DNA from: Spirochaetaceae bacterium | GTDB lineage: Bacteria > Spirochaetota > Spirochaetia > SZUA-6 > Bin103 | DNA: 10,339 nucleotides | Assembly: GCA_026710565.1 (NCBI GenBank) | Contig: JAPOQV010000193.1 | Coordinates: 1-10,339 of the forward strand | Direction of reading: 5' to 3' | Shown: piece after piece, positions 1 to 6,871 of the stretch | Layout: each line of letters begins with the position of its first letter | How positions within the stretch are numbered: the first letter of the stretch is position 1 | The notes under the pieces: generated by a model | The model's input: the letters and a program-made list of their open reading frames with translations, nothing else | What the model was told of the DNA's origin: nothing | The model's database searches: none | Translations under genes and position numbers: made by a program

Positions 1-1662
1 GCCGCGGCCGCCGGCGATGCCCGCCGCCCGGATCGGCTGCCACGGCAGCCGCAGCTCCAGCGAGCGCACGCGCAGCAGCGACGCCCGCTCGTGCTCGGCG
101 CCGTCGATGTCGGCGTGTGCCCCGGCGGAATCGGACAGATGGCTCAGGTCGCCGTGCATGGCCGCGCCGGCCAGCGGACTGACCACCACCAGCCGCTGCG
201 TGAGCGTCAGGAATGGCTGGCCGGCATGGAGCTGCACCAGCACCGACGCGTGCAGGTGCTCGACGCCGTCGGGATCGGAGACCGGCAACTCGGCGCGGAT
301 CGCCAGCCGCCGTGGGCCCACATCCTCGATGCGTACCTCCAGGACCGGCCCCGAGGTCAGCGGCACTCCGCTGCCGAGCGCGCCGTGCAAGCCGCCGCCG
401 CGGCCGACGGTCGCCCACTCCCCGTCCCGGAGCACCTCGATCCGCTCGAACAGGCCGCCCCCGCGCCGCAGCGTCACCCGCAGATGGCGGTTGCCGGCGG
501 TCACGGTGCCGCCCTCCTGGTTCCAGTTCAGGCCGTCGGCGGCCGGAGCCGCGGCCTCTGCGCCGGTGAGCCGCACCACGCCGCTGGCCGGCAGAGCGCC
601 ACCCGGGCATCCGGTATCGAGCAGCGCCCAGCGGGCGGTGCCGTCGGGCCAGCGTGCATGCACGCGCACCTGCGCCTCTTCCTCGTCCCGGCCGGCAAAG
701 CTCACCCGCGCCGTCGGCTGCCGCAGTGCGCCGTGGGCCAACGGCACGGCGAAGGTCAGTGGCATTCCCACCGGCGCCGCGCCTCCGAGCCGCGACGCGC
801 CGGTGCTGTCCTCGCGCCCGCAGTCGACCACCTCGATCGGGATCCACAGATCCGCCTCGTCCGCTTCGGGCGCTGAAGCGTCGGCCGGCAGGTCGACCGT
901 TGCGCGCGTGACCTCGCCGCCGGGCTCGCGGGCCTCCACGTCGATCCGGTAGGGCCGGCCGGGGGTCAGCCCCCGCAGCGGCAGCGCCAGCAGCGGATAC
1001 GGGTCGCCACCGGCGGCGGTCACCGTGGCGCCCGCGCCGTCCATCGGCTTCGCCGTCGCGGTTACCGCTACCGGCTCGGAGGCTATGCCGTGCAGCTCGA
1101 CCGCTCCGGGGCCGGTCACGCGGGTGCTCAGGCGGTCCAGGCGCGGCGCGAACGACGACGCCTCCGGCAGCTCGGCGAGGAACAGCACCTTCTCCAGGTA
1201 GCAGGGGCCGGTGCCCTCCGCGCGGATCGTGAACGGTACACCGGCGCCCAGGATCTCGATAGACCGCTCGGCGACGACCAGGTGCCGGCGATTGTCCCGG
1301 CGCTCCGGCCGCACCGTGCCAAGGAGCTCCGCGCCGGCCTGCAGGGTGTAACGGTAGTCGTCGTGTTCCGAGGCGTACAGCAGCAGTCCGATGTACCTGC
1401 GGCCGCACACCCGCTCCTTCTCCGGAGACAGCCAGAAGCGGTGCCGCAGCACTGCCGGCATGCCCGACGCGGCCACCGACGGCGTGCGGTAGACCCCGTA
1501 GCCGACCCGGCACGGCATGGCCTTCTGGCCGACGTTGATCTGCCAGCCGTCGAGCGTCTCCGCTTCGACGGCGTTCACCACCACCGCGTCGTCGCGGGCG
1601 GCGATCGCATCGATCCGGTCGTCGCCGGCCACGTCGATGTGACCGACGAGCTGTTCACTCAC
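1..1662 (-). CDS. YetA/PcRGLX-like protein (exo-rhamnogalacturonan lyase family), C-terminus beyond the left edge
   Basis: The minus-strand frame is open for 554 codons from a GTG at 1660-1662 to the window edge with no stop, so the 3' part is missing. Residues ~36-170 look like a beta-rich domain and ~171-245 like an Ig/fibronectin-type module. From ~295 the sequence matches the N-terminal RIFT-barrel style of YetA/PcRGLX proteins: GMPLTFAVPL at 299-308 and the hallmark WPDGTARW at 338-345, followed by a beta-sandwich-like stretch. In this family (founder: a Penicillium exo-unsaturated rhamnogalacturonan lyase, PL26) the catalytic alpha/alpha barrel is C-terminal, so activity cannot be judged here. 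No signal peptide is visible, which suggests a cytoplasmic enzyme. The start lies 27 bases after the oxidoreductase stop; a G-run at 1674-1679 is the only RBS candidate and is weak, so the start is provisional. The family call is from motif recognition, not a search; another beta-rich glycan enzyme is possible. Confidence 0.62.
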   Translation of the reverse strand, partial: MSEQLVGHIDVAGDDRIDAIAARDDAVVVNAVEAETLDGWQINVGQKAMPCRVGYGVYRTPSVAASGMPAVLRHRFWLSPEKERVCGRRYIGLLLYASEHDDYRYTLQAGAELLGTVRPERRDNRRHLVVAERSIEILGAGVPFTIRAEGTGPCYLEKVLFLAELPEASSFAPRLDRLSTRVTGPGAVELHGIASEPVAVTATAKPMDGAGATVTAAGGDPYPLLALPLRGLTPGRPYRIDVEAREPGGEVTRATVDLPADASAPEADEADLWIPIEVVDCGREDSTGASRLGGAAPVGMPLTFAVPLAHGALRQPTARVSFAGRDEEEAQVRVHARWPDGTARWALLDTGCPGGALPASGVVRLTGAEAAAPAADGLNWNQEGGTVTAGNRHLRVTLRRGGGLFERIEVLRDGEWATVGRGGGLHGALGSGVPLTSGPVLEVRIEDVGPRRLAIRAELPVSDPDGVEHLHASVLVQLHAGQPFLTLTQRLVVVSPLAGAAMHGDLSHLSDSAGAHADIDGAEHERASLLRVRSLELRLPWQPIRAAGIAGGRG

Positions 1663-1689
1663 TGCGGAACGAACCCCCCGGCGATCCGC

Positions 1690-2955
1690 TCATGGACGCG
1701 CGTAGCTCACCGCGAGCATGGCGTCCACATCCATCGGATCGCACCCGAGCTCCTTGCGCAGCAAGGCGAGCTGTTCCTCCTCGGAGAGGAGCTCCAGGTC
1801 GTCGGCGAGCGGCAGGGCCATCTCCTGGCCGCCGCGCAGCTCGGATTCCCGGCATGCCTGGGTCATCTCCATCGCCATCAGCGCGTCGCGGTCGGTGTAC
1901 TCCCATCCCCTGCCGGCCAGCTCCGCGGCCGCCGCCTGGGAGCCGTTGTGCCGGTGCACGGCCAGTACGAAGTCGACGATGTGGCCGGCCACCGCAGCGC
2001 CGTAGTAGGGGCGGTTGATCCGGGAAGGAACGCGATACGGATTGACGTACTCGATGGTCCGGCCCTGGAGATCGACCGTGGAGCCGGTCCAGATGGCGTC
2101 GGCCTGCCCATGGACGACCGGGCAGATGATGTCCGCCTTGCCGCCGTTCGCGAGCGACTCGTCGCTGCAGATGCGCACCTCGGCAACGCCGGTCCAGTTC
2201 TCGGTCGGCGTCTGCACGACCGTACCGCGGGCCCCGGCGAACTCCGTATACCCGGGCCGTGGATGCCGGCCCAGGTTGCCCTTGACGTTGCCGGCCAGAT
2301 CCACGATCAGGCGGTCATCAGGGAACGTGAAGAAATTGCAGTGAAACATTTCGTCGACGTGGTGGCGGTGCGGCATCGAGTTGTAGGGCGCCACCGGCAT
2401 CGTGTGGCTGATCGTGCGCGCCGTCAGGGGGTGCGACTCGTAGAAGGCGATCCAGCGCGAGTTGTTGTGGTAGCCGGTGTGGTCGTACATGCACAGCACG
2501 CGCCGTACATCGCCGATCGCCCCGGAGGCCGCCACGGCCTTGCTGATCCGATCGATCGGAAAGCGCCAGAAGTTCTCGCCGATGCGCAGCACGACGTTGC
2601 CGGCACTCGCGCGCTCGGACATCTCCCGGCCCTGCCCCAGCGTCATCGCCATGGAGGTCTCCACGTCGTGGTGGACGCCGTTCGCCGAGAGGAATGACGA
2701 GATCGAGTGATGCGAGGGCACCGGCGTCACCACCAGTGCCGCCTCCGCCACCTGCGAGTCCACCAGCTCGAAGATGGAGTGGAACGGCCGCGCGCCAAGC
2801 TGCGCGGCCAGCGCGTCGGCGTGCTCGGCCACCGGGTCGCACACGGCGACCAGGTCCAGCCACTCGCCGAGGTGGGGGAGAACGGGCGCATAAACGGTGC
2901 TGGCCCGGTTGCCGGCGCCGATCAGCGCCACGCGCAAGGGTTTGTCAGTGCTCAT
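1690..2955 (-). CDS. Gfo/Idh/MocA-family oxidoreductase
   Basis: 421 residues, ATG start. An N-terminal Rossmann fold opens with VALIGAGNRA (residues 9-18), and strand 2 ends in VAVCDP with Asp40 placed to bind the NAD ribose, so NAD rather than NADP is expected. A second alpha/beta domain begins near GAIGDVRRV (145-153), as in inositol/glucose-fructose-type dehydrogenases that oxidise sugars or uronates. A His-rich SMPHRHHVDEM (193-203) lies where substrate-binding residues usually fall. At the normally conserved Glu-Lys-Pro motif this protein reads E99-T100-S101, so the usual Lys is missing. The C-terminal ~40 residues form an acidic, Leu-rich tail that contributes to a length above the common 330-390. 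No signal peptide: cytoplasmic. It follows the binding protein after a 126-base gap with strong hairpins and shows no clear Shine-Dalgarno, so it may be read at a lower level or have its own start of transcription. The substrate cannot be told from sequence. Confidence 0.88.
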   Translation of the reverse strand: MSTDKPLRVALIGAGNRASTVYAPVLPHLGEWLDLVAVCDPVAEHADALAAQLGARPFHSIFELVDSQVAEAALVVTPVPSHHSISSFLSANGVHHDVETSMAMTLGQGREMSERASAGNVVLRIGENFWRFPIDRISKAVAASGAIGDVRRVLCMYDHTGYHNNSRWIAFYESHPLTARTISHTMPVAPYNSMPHRHHVDEMFHCNFFTFPDDRLIVDLAGNVKGNLGRHPRPGYTEFAGARGTVVQTPTENWTGVAEVRICSDESLANGGKADIICPVVHGQADAIWTGSTVDLQGRTIEYVNPYRVPSRINRPYYGAAVAGHIVDFVLAVHRHNGSQAAAAELAGRGWEYTDRDALMAMEMTQACRESELRGGQEMALPLADDLELLSEEEQLALLRKELGCDPMDVDAMLAVSYARP

Positions 2956-3005
2956 GGCGGCAGTCTATCGCGAATGCCCGTTCGCTGCCGGGCGCAGATA
3001 TGAAG

Positions 3006-3059
3006 AGAGCCGGGCCCGCAGATCGCCGGCCCGGCTCTTGGTCGGCCTCGTTCGAGGCC
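3006..3059 (-). terminator. Tandem hairpins after the binding-protein gene (terminator or mRNA-stabilising element)
   Basis: Two perfect inverted repeats lie just 3' of the binding-protein stop (3082), read on the minus strand. The nearer one is GGCCTCG (3044-3050) with CGAGGCC (3053-3059), effectively a six-pair stem and four-base loop. The farther one is an 11-bp perfect stem, AGAGCCGGGCC (3006-3016) with GGCCCGGCTCT (3028-3038), with an 11-base loop. The large stem is followed on the minus strand by TCTTCATAT, a poor U-tract, so it may be a leaky intrinsic terminator or a 3' stabiliser that keeps binding-protein mRNA abundant while reducing read-through into the oxidoreductase gene. The structure is seen directly; the role is inferred. 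Confidence 0.6.
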
Positions 3060-3081
3060 TCAGGCTACGCGCCTGATCGGT

Positions 3082-4800
3082 CTACTTGACGGTCTCGAAC
3101 CACGCGTTGGCTTCCTGCGTCAGGATGTCGCCGCCGTTGCGGCGCCACTGCGCGACCACGTCGTCGTAGTCGTCGACGCTCTGCGTGCCCAGGATCACCT
3201 TGTAGAAGAATTCCTTGAGCGGCTTGTCGACGTCCCCGTACTCGGCCTGTGAGGGCAGCGCCACCTTCAGCGGCTGCTCCACGGTGTTCTGGCTGGCGAT
3301 CGCCTCGTACAGCGTCTGCCGCTGCACGCCGCTTGCCCCGCGGCTCACGTTGTACCACGGCGCGTAGACCCAGAACGGGTTGGTCGAGAAACCGCCGGCC
3401 AGGTTCTGGCCCAGCTCGCCCTGGCGGCGCGGGTCGGCCAGCCATTCCTCGGTCTGACCGAATCGGTCGCCGTACTCCGAGCCGTCAAAGGGCACCCACT
3501 CCCAAGGCTGCGCTTCCTCACACACCTCCGTCGTGTCGCCGACGAAACAGCCGAGCGCCGCCGCATAGTACAGCGCGCGGTCGGTGGCAATGGTGTTCAA
3601 CACTTCCAGCAGGCGATGGAGCTTGTCCTCATCCCGCTCGAGCTGCCGCCCGAACGTGACGTACAACGGCTGCAGCCCGCGTATCGACATGCCGGCGTCG
3701 CCGCGCGGTCCGATCGGCGGCTCGCCTGCCACGTAGGGATGGTAGTCGGTCACCGACGCGTGGGCGGCAGGATCGATCTCCGTAAAGGCGATGATGCTGT
3801 AGTGCCCCTTGCCGGCGCAGTCGTCCGGCCAGCAGTTGGGGTCGGTGTAGATGTAAGAGCGGTGCTCGGGGTGGGCCAGGTGCCACTTGCGGTTCAGGTG
3901 GCCGCCGCCGTCCCACTCGGAGTCGTCGGAGCCGAGCGAGGAGACGTAGCCGATCTTCTCGTTGGCGAACTTCCACGCGATGTCGTTGGCACCGTCCGTG
4001 CGCCCGATCTCGGTGACCCACTCCGGATCGATGATCTCTTGTGCATACCAGTCGGCCAGCAGCGCCAGCGCCTCCTTGGTGCCGGGATCGGTGAAGCCGT
4101 ACTGCAGCGTGCCGTCCTTCTCGATCCACTGGAACGCGAACGTCCCGTGGGCGCCGAAGATCTCCTGGAAGAAGCCGGCAGGTGCGGTCTCCTGGTCACC
4201 AGGCGCGGTGAACGCGTAGGTATCCTTCTCGCCGCTGCCGTTGGGGTCCTCGTTACGGAACTTGAGGTACGCCTCCTCGAACTCGTCCAGCGTCTCCGGA
4301 ATCTTCGAGATGCCGACGTTGTGCAGCCACTGAGCGTTCCAGGCGATGCCGCGCCGGTACACGCCCGCCGGGGGGATGATCGGCAGCCCCATGTGCTTGC
4401 CGTCGATCTCGCCGTACTTCCACACCCGCGGGTCGCCGAACGACTCGACGTGAGCATGGTACTCCGGCATCACCTCGCGGATGGTGTCCACCGACAGCTC
4501 GGCCAGGACGCCCTGGTCGGCGTAGGTCGCCAACTGCACGGGATTCATCCGCATGGCGATCATGTCCGGAATCTCGCCGGCGGCCAGCAGCACGTTGAGC
4601 TTCTCGAACTGGTTCTCCGTGGTCACCCAGTCGAACTGGACGTCAAAGTACTCGTCCAGCCAGCGCTTGGTCATGTTCAGTTCAGGGTCCCGGCGATGCA
4701 TGTTGGTCGCCGCGCTGGTGTACGTGTACTCCTGGGCCGCCAACTCGAGGGCGAAACCGCCGAGCAGCACGAGGACCAGCAATAGTGAGAGTTTGCGCAT
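3082..4800 (-). CDS. Extracellular sugar-binding protein of an LplA/LipO-like ABC importer
   Basis: 572 residues; start ATG at 4798-4800 chosen because it is preceded by a good RBS (AAGGAAGG, 4810-4817) and begins a signal peptide: MRK, then Leu/Val-rich 4-18, then ELAA with probable signal peptidase I cleavage between Ala22 and Gln23. There is no lipobox Cys, unlike LplA/LipO lipoproteins of Gram-positives, so a soluble periplasmic protein is expected. Family features include GEIPDM (75-80), a hinge-like GLPIIPP (138-144), TLDEFEEAYLKF (170-181) and an EF-hand-like loop with D185, N187, S189, E191 and D193, comparable to the calcium loop of alginate-binding AlgQ1/AlgQ2. Four cysteines (323, 328, 418, 427) could form disulfides. 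It is encoded 110 bases after the permease pair and flanked by hairpins, an arrangement that would fit separate, higher expression. Its ligand is probably an oligosaccharide; the exact sugar is unknown. Confidence 0.88.
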   Translation of the reverse strand: MRKLSLLLVLVLLGGFALELAAQEYTYTSAATNMHRRDPELNMTKRWLDEYFDVQFDWVTTENQFEKLNVLLAAGEIPDMIAMRMNPVQLATYADQGVLAELSVDTIREVMPEYHAHVESFGDPRVWKYGEIDGKHMGLPIIPPAGVYRRGIAWNAQWLHNVGISKIPETLDEFEEAYLKFRNEDPNGSGEKDTYAFTAPGDQETAPAGFFQEIFGAHGTFAFQWIEKDGTLQYGFTDPGTKEALALLADWYAQEIIDPEWVTEIGRTDGANDIAWKFANEKIGYVSSLGSDDSEWDGGGHLNRKWHLAHPEHRSYIYTDPNCWPDDCAGKGHYSIIAFTEIDPAAHASVTDYHPYVAGEPPIGPRGDAGMSIRGLQPLYVTFGRQLERDEDKLHRLLEVLNTIATDRALYYAAALGCFVGDTTEVCEEAQPWEWVPFDGSEYGDRFGQTEEWLADPRRQGELGQNLAGGFSTNPFWVYAPWYNVSRGASGVQRQTLYEAIASQNTVEQPLKVALPSQAEYGDVDKPLKEFFYKVILGTQSVDDYDDVVAQWRRNGGDILTQEANAWFETVK

Positions 4801-4809
4801 GTATTCGAT

Positions 4810-4817
4810 CCTTCCTT
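4810..4817 (-). promoter_or_regulatory. Ribosome binding site deciding the binding-protein start
   Basis: Minus-strand AAGGAAGG ends nine bases before the ATG at 4798-4800. The open frame continues upstream to 5199, but only this ATG has both an RBS and a following signal peptide, so it fixes the true start. Confidence 0.75.
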
Positions 4818-4857
4818 GTAGTTGATGGTATTTGCTTCGCGCGCCTGGCGAATCACT

Positions 4858-4871
4858 CGCGTCAAGACGCG
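4858..4871. repeat. Short palindrome upstream of the binding-protein gene
   Basis: CGCGTC (4858-4863) and GACGCG (4866-4871) form a perfect inverted repeat around AA, about 60 bases before the binding-protein start. As RNA it would give a five-pair stem with a CAAG (plus strand) or CTTG (minus strand) loop; as DNA it could be an operator. No direct evidence separates these or excludes chance in GC-rich sequence. Confidence 0.35.
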
Positions 4872-4884
4872 CGGTCCATGTTTG

Positions 4885-4906
4885 GCCCCGAACGGGCCGA
4901 CGGGGC
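4885..4906 (-). terminator. Hairpin right after the second permease gene (attenuator or stabiliser)
   Basis: GCCCCG (4885-4890) pairs with CGGGGC (4901-4906) around a ten-base loop; an alternative pairing GGCCC (4884-4888) with GGGCC (4894-4898) competes with it. It begins four bases after the ytcP stop (4911-4913) on the minus strand. There is no U-tract, so a factor-independent terminator is unlikely; a partial block or mRNA processing/stability site between channel and binding protein is plausible. Confidence 0.4.
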
Positions 4907-4910
4907 GATG

Positions 4911-5801
4911 CTACCCCTTGAGAGACCCGATTATCACCCCCTTCACGAAGTACTTCTGGATGAACGGATAGACCGCCAGGATCGGCGCGATGGCGACGAA
5001 AATCGCCGCCGAGTTGAGGGTCTGCGGCCGTACCGGCCGCAGCGCCGCTTCGTCGAACGCCTGCTCCGCCTCGATGGTGAGCGTGTCGTTGGCGGTGATC
5101 ACGATGCGCTGCAGCCAGATCTGCAGCACGTGCTTGTGTCGGTCGGTGACATAGAGGAGCGAGTCGAACCACGCGTTCCAGTGCCCGACCGCGCTCCACA
5201 GTCCGATCGTGGCGATGACGGGCATGGACATGGGCGCGATGATCCGGAACAGCGTGACGATCTCATTGGCGCCGTCGATGCGCGCCGAGTCCTCGATCTC
5301 CGACGGGATGGTCATCAGGAAATTGCGCATGATGAGCAGCCAGAACGCCGGCGCCAGGTTGATCAGGACGAACACGAGCGGCACGTTGTTGATGAGACCC
5401 AGGCTGCGGACAAGAATGTAGGTGGGGATCAGGCCGCCGGAGAAAAACAGCGTGAAGACGAAGATCCACGTATAGAAGTTGCGGTGCGGCAGGTACTTCT
5501 TGGACAGCGGATAGGCAGCGCACAACAGCACCACGACCGTCGCGAACGTGCCGGCCACGGTGCGGACGATGGTGACGAGATAGCCCATGTAGAGCTCGTT
5601 GTCACCGAGAATAGCCGCATACGACTTGGTGGAGAAAGGGCGCGGCCACAGCATCAAGTTGCTCAGGTACGCGCTCGATCCATGCGTCAGGGAGACCGCC
5701 AACAGGTTGACGAACGGGAACAGGATGGTGACCGAGAACAGGATCAGGAACAGGCTGTTGAAGACGCCGAAGACCCGTTCCCCGGTGGTGCGGAGTGCCA
5801 C
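4911..5801 (-). CDS. ytcP: Sugar ABC importer permease, YtcP/LplC type
   Basis: 296 residues with about six hydrophobic segments (near 12-37, 74-98, 110-130, 140-162, 193-213, 263-283): an inner-membrane permease of the CUT1 (MalG/AraQ-like) class. The cytoplasmic EAA loop that docks on the ATPase reads EIEDSARIDGANEIVTLF at 168-185, ending in IIAPMSMP (187-194). The C-terminus YPFIQKYFVKG...IGSLKG (278-296) is the characteristic ending of YtcP/LplC proteins. The start is GTG (5799-5801); its RBS GGGAG (5810-5814) overlaps the TAG stop of lplB at 5814-5816, so the two permeases are probably translationally coupled and made in equal amounts. It forms the heterodimeric channel with LplB. In B. 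subtilis the LplA/B/C group lies beside yetA and lplD, pointing to pectin-type oligosaccharides, but substrate cannot be read from permease sequence. Confidence 0.92.
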   Translation of the reverse strand: MALRTTGERVFGVFNSLFLILFSVTILFPFVNLLAVSLTHGSSAYLSNLMLWPRPFSTKSYAAILGDNELYMGYLVTIVRTVAGTFATVVVLLCAAYPLSKKYLPHRNFYTWIFVFTLFFSGGLIPTYILVRSLGLINNVPLVFVLINLAPAFWLLIMRNFLMTIPSEIEDSARIDGANEIVTLFRIIAPMSMPVIATIGLWSAVGHWNAWFDSLLYVTDRHKHVLQIWLQRIVITANDTLTIEAEQAFDEAALRPVRPQTLNSAAIFVAIAPILAVYPFIQKYFVKGVIIGSLKG

Positions 5802-5813
5802 GCCGGAAGCTCC

Positions 5814-6782
5814 CTACCAGATCCCGTATTCGCCGAAGGCCTTGGCGGCGCGATTGACGATGATCACCAGAATCAGGCCGATCACGTTCTTGAACAGCCC
5901 CACGGCGGCCGCGAAACTGTACTGCAACTCCCCCAGGCCGACGCGGTACACGTACGTGTCGATGATGTCGGCCACCTCGTAGACCGCCGGGTTGTAGAGC
6001 AGGAAGATCTGGTCGAAGCCGGCTTCCAGGATGTCGCCCACCCGCAGGATGAACATGATGATGATCACGGGGATGATCGACGGTATCGTGATGCTCCACG
6101 CCTGCCGGACCCTCCCGGCGCCGTCGACGATCGCCGACTCGTGCAGTTGCGGATCCACCCCCGCGATGGCGGCCAGGAAGATGATCGATCCCCACCCGAC
6201 CTGCTGCCACACGCCGGTGGTGATGAGGACGGTCACGAACCAGTGGATGTCGGCCAGAAAGTGGATCCGATCGCCGCCGAGGCCGGTGATGATCAAGTTG
6301 ACCGCGCCGGTGGAGGGGGACAGGATGGCCTTGATCACACCGCCCAGGACGACCCACGACAGGAAATGCGGCAGGTAACTGATCGTCTGCACGGTGCGCT
6401 TGAAGTGGCGTTGGCGCACCTCGTTCAGGAGCAGCGCCAGAATGATCGGCGCCGGAAAGCCCCAGAACAGTCGATACAGGCTGATGAGGAGGGTGTTGCG
6501 GAAGACCCGTCCGAAATCCGTGGTGCCGTTGAACATCCGCACGAAGTGATGGAGCCCGACCCAGTCGCTGCCCCATATGCCGTCGAAGAAACGGTACTTC
6601 TTGAACGCTATGATGATCCCGTACATGGGACCGTACTTGAAGACGATGGTCCAGACGAGCGCGGCTGCCAGCAGGACGAACAGATAGCGGTGGCGGTAGT
6701 ACTGCTGGAGGATGGACGGACGGTTGATGGAGACGAGGTCGGCCCGAGGGGCGGTGTCCGGGACCGCTTTTATCAACGCCAT
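5814..6782 (-). CDS. lplB: Sugar ABC importer permease, LplB type
   Basis: 322 residues, ATG start. A ~32-residue polar N-terminus precedes about six membrane segments (near 33-53, 96-120, 132-155, 181-205, 232-255, 288-310). Typical LplB signatures are present: FKYGPMYGIIIAFKKY (48-63), W74-V-G-L-H-H-F, a membrane segment with SYLPHFLSWVVLGG (135-148), and the EAA loop LHESAIVDGAGRVRQAWSIT (213-232). The C-terminus KAFGEYGIW is the normal family ending. It pairs with the YtcP-type permease 12 bases downstream to form the channel. No ATP-binding subunit is encoded here; Lpl-type systems usually borrow a shared MsmX/UgpC-like ATPase. The RBS is not obvious: AAGGTGG lies about 16 bases before the ATG, farther than usual. 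A hairpin and a weak promoter-like pair precede the gene, so this may be the first gene of a transport transcript. Confidence 0.93.
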   Translation of the reverse strand: MALIKAVPDTAPRADLVSINRPSILQQYYRHRYLFVLLAAALVWTIVFKYGPMYGIIIAFKKYRFFDGIWGSDWVGLHHFVRMFNGTTDFGRVFRNTLLISLYRLFWGFPAPIILALLLNEVRQRHFKRTVQTISYLPHFLSWVVLGGVIKAILSPSTGAVNLIITGLGGDRIHFLADIHWFVTVLITTGVWQQVGWGSIIFLAAIAGVDPQLHESAIVDGAGRVRQAWSITIPSIIPVIIIMFILRVGDILEAGFDQIFLLYNPAVYEVADIIDTYVYRVGLGELQYSFAAAVGLFKNVIGLILVIIVNRAAKAFGEYGIW

Positions 6783-6792
6783 CCGAAGCCGG

Positions 6793-6822
6793 ACGCTACC
6801 ACCTTGGGGCGGCAGCGGTCAA
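6793..6822 (-). promoter_or_regulatory. Weak candidate sigma70-type promoter before lplB
   Basis: On the minus strand TTGACC (6817-6822) is followed after 18 bases by TAGCGT (6793-6798), just before the lplB ATG. The -35 element is good but the -10 matches the consensus at only about half its positions and sits very close to the start codon, so the leader would be extremely short. Chance occurrence is likely. Confidence 0.2.
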
Positions 6823-6830
6823 TGGATCCA

Positions 6831-6846
6831 GCCGCCGGGAGGCGGC
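6831..6846 (-). terminator. Small hairpin after the BNR gene
   Basis: GCCGCC (6831-6836) and GGCGGC (6841-6846) are perfectly complementary around a four-base loop, 25 bases past the BNR-gene stop (6872) on the minus strand. There is no following U-tract, so it is a weak or Rho-assisted terminator at best, or a stability element separating the enzyme pair from the transporter genes. Confidence 0.35.
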
Positions 6847-6871
6847 GTGCGACGAGCGCTCCGATGGGTCC

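Noticed and set aside
17..952. Plus-strand open frames up to 311 codons at the left edge
   Set aside because: They lie opposite the open 554-codon YetA-like frame with WPDGTARW; their products are Ser/Arg/Pro-rich and featureless.
1090..2697. A 535-codon plus-strand open frame antisense to the oxidoreductase and the YetA-like gene
   Set aside because: Val/Arg/His-rich with no recognisable motif, spanning two well-supported genes on the other strand; a codon-bias shadow.
2970..2985. GCGAA-N6-TTCGC dyad just upstream of the oxidoreductase gene, as a possible operator
   Set aside because: Five-base half sites in GC-rich DNA are too common, and no matching copy was noticed before the other genes.
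3616..4785. A 389-codon plus-strand open frame antisense to the binding protein
   Set aside because: Arg/Val-rich and motif-free; opposite a protein with signal peptide, RBS and family motifs.
4801..5199. Upstream extension of the binding-protein frame to a 705-residue product
   Set aside because: The extension overlaps ytcP out of frame and would bury the signal peptide; the ATG at 4798-4800 has a strong RBS.
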